This document shows, one piece after another, positions 55,857 to 64,000 of a stretch of 64,000 nucleotides of DNA. The DNA lies in contig DEAU01000013.1 in assembly GCA_002348705.1 (NCBI GenBank), forward strand, positions 123,007 through 187,006. The letters are read 5' to 3'. Both the position numbers and the translations under genes were made by a program. Below the pieces are notes generated by a model. That model worked only from the letters and a program-made list of their open reading frames with translations, ran no database searches and was not told the origin of the DNA. Position 1 is the stretch's first letter. Every line of letters starts with the position of its first letter. Source of the DNA: Candidatus Neomicrothrix sp. UBA2974 (lineage in GTDB: Bacteria > Actinomycetota > Acidimicrobiia > Acidimicrobiales > MedAcidi-G1).

Positions 55857-56951
55857 GTGAAGTTTCGTTGTGAACGCGATGTTCTTGATCATGCCTTTTC
55901 AACTGCGCGTCGTGCTGTTGCTGGCCGAGGGGGAACTCTTCAGGTCTTGTCTGGGCTCTATCTCGAACTCAGTGGTAACTGCCTGACCGTGGTGGGTAGC
56001 GATCTAGATCTGACAGTCAAGGTGACCATCGAGGTTGGGGGCGAACAGAACGGATCAGTAGTCCTTTCTGCTGACCTAGCAGCTGAAATTGTTAGGGCTC
56101 TGGAAAGTGGTCAGGTCGAATTTTCTGCGGACGATAAGGGAGCCAGTTTGGTTTCCGGTCGGTCGGACTTCAGTCTGCGTGTTATGTCAGCCGACGAATA
56201 TCCGAAGTTTGAAGAACCTGGTGGAGAGTCAGTCACTCTTAATGCCGGATCCGTAGCTGACGCGTTAGATCAAGTAACGAAGGCAGCCAGCGTTGATGAT
56301 TCTCGCCAGGTCCTTACGGGAGTTTTGATGGCAGCTGAGGCAGATGGCCTTCGCCTTGTTGCTACCGACTCATATCGCTTGGTTGTAAGGGACCTTCCAG
56401 GAACGTCGGTTTTAGGGAGGGACCAAACAGTTCTTGTTCCGTCTAGGGCCTTACAGACAGTGGGACGGATTCTCGGTGATTTTGAAGAGCTAACTATCAC
56501 ACTCGGAGAACGAGATGCGGCCTTTGAAGTCGGGGATGTTCAGGTAGTTACTCGGTTGATCGAAGGCGAGTTTCCGAACTACAGCGGCCTTATTCCTGAT
56601 AATCACCCTAATTCCCTAGTAGTGGACCGTATTGCCCTGCAGGAAGCTGTTCGGCGTGTGCGGATTCTCGCTCAGGAAGCAACACCTGTTCGTCTAGCGA
56701 TGTCATCTGATGGGTTGGAGCTTTTAGCCATCACCCAGGACGTGGGGCAAGCACGGGAAACGATTGATGCGACCTACGTCGGTACGGATTTGACTGTCGC
56801 TTTCAATCCGCAGTTTCTCCTTGATGGTTTGGAAGTGAGCCCGGGCGAGGAAGTCCGATTAGAGACGAGCGAAGCGAGCCGGCCGGCTGTGCTCCGTTCG
56901 ATAGGCGATGAGCAGTTCTTGTACCTCTTGATGCCCGTGCGGGTTTCCTGA
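55857..56951 (+). CDS. dnaN: DNA polymerase III subunit beta (sliding clamp)
   Basis: 364 residues from GTG 55857 (VKFRCERDVLDHAF..., the family start; a longer frame to 55773 would cover origin boxes). Three repeated clamp domains can be followed: KFRCERDVLDHAF, VTLNAGSVADALDQVTKAAS and VVDRIALQEAVRRVRILAQE. The C-terminus LYLLMPVRVS fits YxxMPMRL-type. The polymerase and other partners bind its cleft. Confidence 0.95.
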   Translation: MKFRCERDVLDHAFSTARRAVAGRGGTLQVLSGLYLELSGNCLTVVGSDLDLTVKVTIEVGGEQNGSVVLSADLAAEIVRALESGQVEFSADDKGASLVSGRSDFSLRVMSADEYPKFEEPGGESVTLNAGSVADALDQVTKAASVDDSRQVLTGVLMAAEADGLRLVATDSYRLVVRDLPGTSVLGRDQTVLVPSRALQTVGRILGDFEELTITLGERDAAFEVGDVQVVTRLIEGEFPNYSGLIPDNHPNSLVVDRIALQEAVRRVRILAQEATPVRLAMSSDGLELLAITQDVGQARETIDATYVGTDLTVAFNPQFLLDGLEVSPGEEVRLETSEASRPAVLRSIGDEQFLYLLMPVRVS

Positions 56952-57006
56952 TCAGCCAGCTAACAGGTTTGCGTCCAGGGGTTGATTACAAGGATCAGAT
57001 CTGATC

Positions 57007-58122
57007 GTGACCATCTCTCGACTTTGGTTGGCCAATTACCGGAACCATCGAGACATCAGAGTGTCTCTAGATCCTGGAGTAACACTTCTATCGGGGCCAA
57101 ATGGTTGGGGAAAGACCAATCTCCTCGAGGCCATAGCTTGGCTTTCTAAAGGCTCGTCCTTCCGCGGAGCGCCAACAGATGCGCTGGTTCAACACGGATA
57201 TGAGAAGGCAATCGTTCGTGCCGAGGTATACGACGGTCAGCGCGAGGTCTTACTTGAGGCGGAAATTGCTTCAAAAGGACGGAACCGGATCCAAGTAAAC
57301 CGACAGCGCGTAGCCCGTCTTCGAGACCTGTTGGGCTATCTGCGAGCCACAGTTTTTACTCCTGACGATCTGGCATTAGTCAAGAGTTCACCCAGTGGGC
57401 GTCGGACTTGGCTCGATGATTTATTGGTTGACCTTCACCCGCCAAACTATGCACTTCGAACCGAGTTTGATCGAATACTTCGTCAGCGAAATGCCCTACT
57501 AAAGCAAGCCCGTGGTCGTCTCACACCAGATGTTGCAACGACACTAGATGTGTGGGACTCAAAGTTGACGGCTGCCGGTGAAGCCATTGCCGCTGTCCGA
57601 CGTGCCACCCTCATCGACCTTGAACCTTTGGCGACCGCGGTATCCGACCAACTTTCCTCAGGGAGAAGCACGCTGACCGTGACTACCGCGGACAACTGGT
57701 CAGCGGAGGGCTTGGGTGTTGCAATTCAACAGGCCCGTAGCGACGATGTTCGACGAGGGATGACCACTTTGGGTCCTCATCGGGACGACGTCATACTCAC
57801 CCTGAATGGCATGTCTTCGCGAACTCATGCCTCACAGGGCGAACAGCGCTCGGTGGCCTTAGCCCTTCGTCTTGCCGGACACCGGCTAGTTGCTGAGAGA
57901 ACGGGAGTCGAGCCCGTGGTACTGCTTGATGATGTTTTCTCGGAATTGGATTCCGGTCGATCAGAAGCCCTGGTATCGATGGTTCCTGATGCTCAGGTCG
58001 TCATCACGACGGCTGGAGTGGTCCCGGAAGGTGTCCGCATCGACAAGGTGCTTGACCTTGATCGTTTAACAAACAGTGTTGACACTGGGTTTGAGGCCAG
58101 TACGCCTGGAGCATCCGGATGA
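57007..58122 (+). CDS. recF: DNA replication and repair protein RecF
   Basis: 371 residues, GTG start. LANYRNHRDIRVSLDPGVTLLSGPNGWGKTNLLEAIAWLS holds the Walker A (GPNGWGKTN). LGPHRDDV near 257, SQGEQRSVALALRLA (ABC-type signature) and PVVLLDDVFSELD (Walker B) follow. It is an SMC-like gap-repair loader. It overlaps the next gene by 4 nt. Confidence 0.95.
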   Translation: MTISRLWLANYRNHRDIRVSLDPGVTLLSGPNGWGKTNLLEAIAWLSKGSSFRGAPTDALVQHGYEKAIVRAEVYDGQREVLLEAEIASKGRNRIQVNRQRVARLRDLLGYLRATVFTPDDLALVKSSPSGRRTWLDDLLVDLHPPNYALRTEFDRILRQRNALLKQARGRLTPDVATTLDVWDSKLTAAGEAIAAVRRATLIDLEPLATAVSDQLSSGRSTLTVTTADNWSAEGLGVAIQQARSDDVRRGMTTLGPHRDDVILTLNGMSSRTHASQGEQRSVALALRLAGHRLVAERTGVEPVVLLDDVFSELDSGRSEALVSMVPDAQVVITTAGVVPEGVRIDKVLDLDRLTNSVDTGFEASTPGASG

Positions 58123-58445
58123 GCAGCCAGTCAGAACCGATTCGTCTTCGAAAGACACTTGAGCGTCTTTTGACTGGCCTTGGTGCACCGGATATCGATA
58201 GTACGACGCTCGTGATGGAGCGCTGGCCAGAAGTGGTCGGTGAAGAGATAGCCATCCGTATACGAGCAGTAGCTGTCCGCGGATCGGAGTTGATTGTCGG
58301 TGTTGATGATCCCGCTTGGGCAAGCCAGATCGCTTGGCTGGAGGCCACACTTTTAGAGCGCATCGACGCCCTTGTTGGACCTGGGACAATAACTGCTGTT
58401 CGGGTTCGGGTGGAGCCGAAAACGGGACGTCGAGACCTCTCATGA
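58119..58445 (+). CDS. DciA-like DUF721 protein
   Basis: 108 residues with an ATG that overlaps the recF stop. RLRKTLERLLTGLG, VMERWPEVVGEEIAIRIR and LIVGVDDPAWASQIAWLEATLLERI match the DUF721/DciA family, which loads the replicative helicase in bacteria without DnaC. The recF-DUF721-gyrB order is the actinobacterial one. No additional domain is visible. Confidence 0.9.
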   Translation: MSSQSEPIRLRKTLERLLTGLGAPDIDSTTLVMERWPEVVGEEIAIRIRAVAVRGSELIVGVDDPAWASQIAWLEATLLERIDALVGPGTITAVRVRVEPKTGRRDLS

Positions 58446-58618
58446 CTCGGTCAAAATGGATTGGCAGCAGGATTCGAAAAGGGGATTCCGAGGCCTAACG
58501 GATCCATTGTTGAGTGGTTCATAAATGGTAGGCTGTGTGGACCGTGAAGATACCCTCTGACCTGCGGTTTTCCCTGAATTTTGTATGTCTTCGGTCTGAG
58601 GTTTCTTTCCCTCTATAG

Positions 58619-60564
<1,946 letters not shown>

Positions 60565-60565
<1 letters not shown>

Positions 60566-63045
60566 TGGATGACGAGACCGAAATCCGAGAAGGCGAATCC
60601 AACGAGGAAAGGATTGCTGGCTCAATCCAACCTATTGAAATTCAGGAAGAGATGGAGCAGTCCTTTCTGGACTATGCCATGTCCGTCATTGTCGCGCGGG
60701 CTCTCCCCGATGCTCGTGACGGCCTCAAACCGGTTCACCGCCGGATCCTTTGGGGAATGTTCGATTTGGGGGCTCGGCCAGACCGACCGACCATGAAGTG
60801 TGCCCGTGTAACGGGCGAGGTAATGGGCAAGTACCACCCGCACGGGGACCAAGCCATCTACGACTCTCTCGTTCGGATGGGTCAGGCTTTCAGCCTCCGA
60901 GACCCACTAATCCATGCCAAGGGGAACTTCGGCTATTCGCCCGATGACGCGCCGGCTGCGGCCCGGTACACGGAATGTCGGCTCAACCCCCTCGCTTTGG
61001 AGTTGTTGGACGGGATTGACGAAGACACCGTGGATTTTGTCGACAATTACTCAGGAGAGTTCAGCGAACCCGAGGTCTTGCCTGCCCGGTTCCCCAACCT
61101 GCTTGTAAACGGCAGTCAGGGCATTGCAGTGGGCATGGCAACCAACATCCCGACGCACAACCTCCAAGAGGTCATCGACGCCACTATCCATTTGATTGAC
61201 CACCCTGACTCCACTCCGGACGACCTGATGGTTCACTTGCCAGCACCAGACTTTCCGACCGGCGCACTGATTCTGGGACGGTCTGGCATCAAGGAGGCCT
61301 ACCGGACCGGTCGGGGACAGGTGCGAATGAGAGCTCGAACAGATATCGAAACAGGTCCCAAAACCGATCGGATTGTGGTTACCGAATTGCCGTATCAGGC
61401 CAGTCCGAACCTGATCATGTCAAAAATTCGAGATCTGGTCGATGCCCGAGAAATCGAAGGAATTGCGGACATCAACGACGAGTCAGCCCAGGGCGCCACA
61501 CGAATCGTTATTTCTCTGAAACGGGATGCCCCGGCGTTAGTGATCCTGAACAACTTGTTCAAACGCACTCCGCTGCAGACCACCTTCTCCGTCAACACCG
61601 TTGCCCTCGTCGATGGTATTCCTCGGACGTTGAATCTGCGTGAGCTCCTAGTTGCATACGTGGAGCACCAGGTGGTGGTGGTCCGACGACGAAGTGAACA
61701 TCGTCTGGATCGGGCCCGCGATGAAGCGCACATCACAGAGGGACTGTTGAAGGCCCTCGACCGGATCGATGACATCATCGCCCTCGTCCGAGGTTCAGAA
61801 GACCGTTCTGCAGCTCGAGCTGCGCTAATGGCGGAAGACTTCGGCTTCACTGAAGTTCAGGCCAACCACATTCTTGACATGCAACTGGCTCGCTTGACCC
61901 GTCTAGGCAGAACGAACCTCGATGATCGAATGGCAGAACTTCGATCCACGGTTGCCGAACTGGAAAAAATTCTCGCCGACGAGGTCCAACTCCGGGCGGT
62001 GATCAAGGATGAGTTAGTTGAAGTTCGGGACCGCTACGCCACCGCCCGACGCAGCGAATTGGTTCATGATCCGGGCGAACTCGACATCGAGGACCTCATT
62101 GACGACGAGGAACTGGTATTTGCTATGAGCACCTCTGGCTACGTGAAGACGATGTCAACAAGCGAGTTTCGGATTCAGGGACGCGGAGGCAAAGGGGTGA
62201 CCGGTGCCAAACTCAAGGATGAAGACGCCGTCGCCCACCTAATTCACACAACGGCCCACTCGTATCTTCTGTTCTTTTCGACCAGCGGAAAGGTGTATCG
62301 GCTCAAGGCACACGAGGTTCCAATGGCTTCAAGGACCGCCCGCGGCACCTCAATTGTCAACCTGCTTCCCCTTCAACCTGAGGAACGGATACAAGCGGTC
62401 ATCGACACGAGGGATTACGAATCAAAAAGATTCCTCTTCTTCGCTACGAGGAGTGGTCGTGTCAAGAAAACGCGGTTTACCGCATACGACTCTTCCTTGA
62501 AGGCTGGTCTTATCGCCATTCGACTCAACGATGGAGACGAACTGGTTGCCGTAGTCGCCACTAACGGCGAGGACGACCTTTTCTTGATTTCCCGAACTGG
62601 TCAGACCCTCCGGATTTCCGAAAAAGATGTGCGGGCCATGGGGCGAGATGCTGCCGGTGTTCTGGGCATGAAGTTCAGAGAGGACGACGAGTTGGTCTCA
62701 TGTTGCGTGGCCGACGACGAGGCCATGATTCTTCACCTCACTACCGAAGGCTTCGGCAAGAGAACCGTCCTCAGTGAATTCGCTACCAAGGGTAGGGCTG
62801 GTCTCGGGGTGCGCGGGATTAGAACTACTGATGGTCGGGGTCGTGTGGCTGGCGCTCTGGTGGTGTCCGATGATGATGATCTCTTCGCCGTGACTACGGC
62901 GGGAATGATCATCCGCATGCCGGCGTCAGACATTTCGATACAAGGACGAGACGCCACCGGAGTGCGTGTGATGTCGCCCGGTGAGAATCAGCATGTCGTT
63001 GCCGTTTCACCGGCACCCAGTGAGGACTTCAACGACGAGGTGTGA
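60565..63045 (+). CDS. gyrA: DNA gyrase subunit A
   Basis: 826 residues. Breakage-reunion domain with [20 protein letters not shown] and Tyr135 in ARYTECRL. The quinolone region reads [19 protein letters not shown]; Gln stands where E. coli has Ser83 and M. tuberculosis has Ala90. The six-bladed C-terminal domain begins near 500 and contains the gyrA box as QGRGGKG (typical QRRGGKG). The overlap with gyrB suggests an equimolar pair. Confidence 0.96.
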
Positions 63046-63160
63046 ACTTCACAGTTGCGGGGCTTTAGATCGGTCCACTGGATCTTCGCACCATGACGCT
63101 GAGAGCGCATTGCCAGCCGCGCCCGATTTGGCGTGAATAGGGACCGTAGACTCCGGGCCC

Positions 63161-63952
63161 GTGGCCTCCGACGAGATCGTCCAGTCGCCTCCCGACGATG
63201 AGGGTGAGCATATGGATGGCGTTGGGTTGGAGGACGGCGAGGGTAGAGCGACGGTCGTCTCGTCTGCTGATCTGCTTGCCCGAGCAACCACCGAGGCCGA
63301 TTCTGATTTTGAAGAAGTGGATTCAGAAGAAGGTCTTGGAGAGGGTTATCCAACTGTGGACCTGGAAGCCAAACCGACTTTTCGAGGCGATCGACGCTGG
63401 AACCGCCGGACGTGGCGTCCTTCGGGTCTTCGACGTGACGAAACTACGGCAGTTTTGCAGGAACCCGGCCCGCCAACTCACCGGAGGGGATACCGGGTGC
63501 GTCGGGTTCGCCGATTGGTGCGTCACATTGAACCGTGGTCGGTCCTCAAGGTCAGCTTGGTCTTTTATCTCTGCGTCTGGGGTCTGATGGTCATCGCCAC
63601 CCGAATGCTGTGGAGCGCAGCTGACGAAGCAGGCACGATCGAAAAGGTGGAGTCATTCATCGAAGAACTCTTTGCTCTTGAAACGTTTGAGTTTGATACC
63701 TCCCAGATCTTCCGGATTTTCGTTCTGGGAGGTTTGGTGTTGGTAGTCGGTGGCATTGGAGTAACAGTGATCTTGGTGATCCTTTTTAATTTGATCAGCG
63801 ATCTAACCGGCGGAGTGCGATTCACGATGGTTGAAGAGGAAACGGCTGTTCGTCAACGACGCCTCCGTCGGGGTGACGTCGTTGTAGGGGACCGTTCTGC
63901 TGGGGAAGAAGTAGTGAGTAGTGAGGCCTCTTCTGGCAGCGATACCGTTTGA
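63161..63952 (+). CDS. DUF3566 transmembrane protein
   Basis: 263 residues, GTG start. Residues 1-120 are polar and partly basic. RHIEPWSVLKVSLVFYLCVWGLMVIATRMLW is the DUF3566 core helix region, and RIFVLGGLVLVVGGIGVTVILVILFNLISDLTGG the second; IEPWSVLKVS and NLISDLTGGV are family marks. Mycobacterium Rv0007 sits at the same place between gyrA and tRNA-Ile. TAGACT (63147-63152) is 8 nt before the start, consistent with a leaderless mRNA. The acidic end is disordered. Confidence 0.88.
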   Translation: MASDEIVQSPPDDEGEHMDGVGLEDGEGRATVVSSADLLARATTEADSDFEEVDSEEGLGEGYPTVDLEAKPTFRGDRRWNRRTWRPSGLRRDETTAVLQEPGPPTHRRGYRVRRVRRLVRHIEPWSVLKVSLVFYLCVWGLMVIATRMLWSAADEAGTIEKVESFIEELFALETFEFDTSQIFRIFVLGGLVLVVGGIGVTVILVILFNLISDLTGGVRFTMVEEETAVRQRRLRRGDVVVGDRSAGEEVVSSEASSGSDTV

Positions 63953-63960
63953 GGTTCTCC

Positions 63961-64000
63961 GGGGCTATAGCTCAGTCGGTTAGAGCGCACCCCTGATAAG
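63961..64000 (+). tRNA. tRNA-Ile (anticodon GAT), 3' end outside the window
   Basis: The first 40 nt are visible: acceptor GGGGCTA, D-arm GCTCAGTCGGTTAGAGC, and the anticodon arm to CCTGATAAG, whose loop CTGATAA gives GAT. It is at the normal actinobacterial place after DUF3566. The T-arm and 3' side are beyond 64000. Confidence 0.92.

Overview
The window is a chromosomal segment of an actinobacterium that carries the replication origin. The best guess is an Acidimicrobiia-like lineage rather than a mycobacterium or streptomycete. The evidence is gene order: cca, (GNAT), a DUF6049-like protein, trxB, trxA, a CwlM-like protein, parB, parA, rsmG, jag, yidC, yidD, rnpA, rpmH, dnaA, dnaN, recF, DUF721/DciA, gyrB, gyrA, DUF3566 and tRNA-Ile, which is the actinobacterial origin layout. 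DUF5318, HspR and several apparently leaderless genes agree with this. The lineage call is inference; no database search was possible.

Layout: (1) 1-6228, minus strand: a purine operon transcribed purA-purD-purE-purB-purC-purS-purQ, with purQ cut by the window edge. Its upstream gap holds a cluster of DnaA-box-like sites. (2) 6510-10516, minus: dnaK-grpE-dnaJ-hspR with a CIRCE-type operator upstream. (3) 10805-13852, plus: phosphoglycerate mutase and a membrane Fe-S reductase resembling EtfD. (4) 13949-18205, minus: dcd followed by three overlapping genes of 3-hydroxyanthranilate catabolism (the last, ACMSD, is frameshifted), then a ureohydrolase and a PhnZ-like HD protein. (5) tRNA-Gly, then 18672-33120, plus: a catabolic block with paaZ-paaA-paaD-paaB-paaC, a proline-racemase-type epimerase, an ornithine-cyclodeaminase-family protein, paaK, an acyl-CoA dehydrogenase, and a transporter encoded by two fusion genes (MFS::LivF and LivH::LivM::LivG).

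(6) 33181-38004, minus: mscS, a small membrane protein, and the rpsF-ssb-rpsR-rplI-dnaB block, with a structured rpsF leader. (7) 38286-41082, minus: DUF5318, cca and a deacetylase-family gene. (8) 41109-47797, plus: GNAT, DUF6049-like, DegV, a small membrane protein, trxB, trxA and CwlM-like. (9) 47832-53597, minus: parB, parA, rsmG, jag, yidC, yidD, rnpA and rpmH, with two parS sites upstream of parA. (10) oriC region flanking dnaA, then dnaA, dnaN, recF, dciA, gyrB, gyrA, DUF3566 and a partial tRNA-Ile on plus.

Most of the window is housekeeping. The most unusual items are the two-gene fused transporter beside a phenylacetate cluster that lacks paaE, the single-base frameshift in ACMSD, the DnaA-box cluster at the purine operon sharing a 15-mer with the dnaA upstream region, the cysteine-free bS18 with an acidic tail, and the ureohydrolase/HD-protein pair. 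No CRISPR array, insertion sequence, prophage or rRNA gene was seen.
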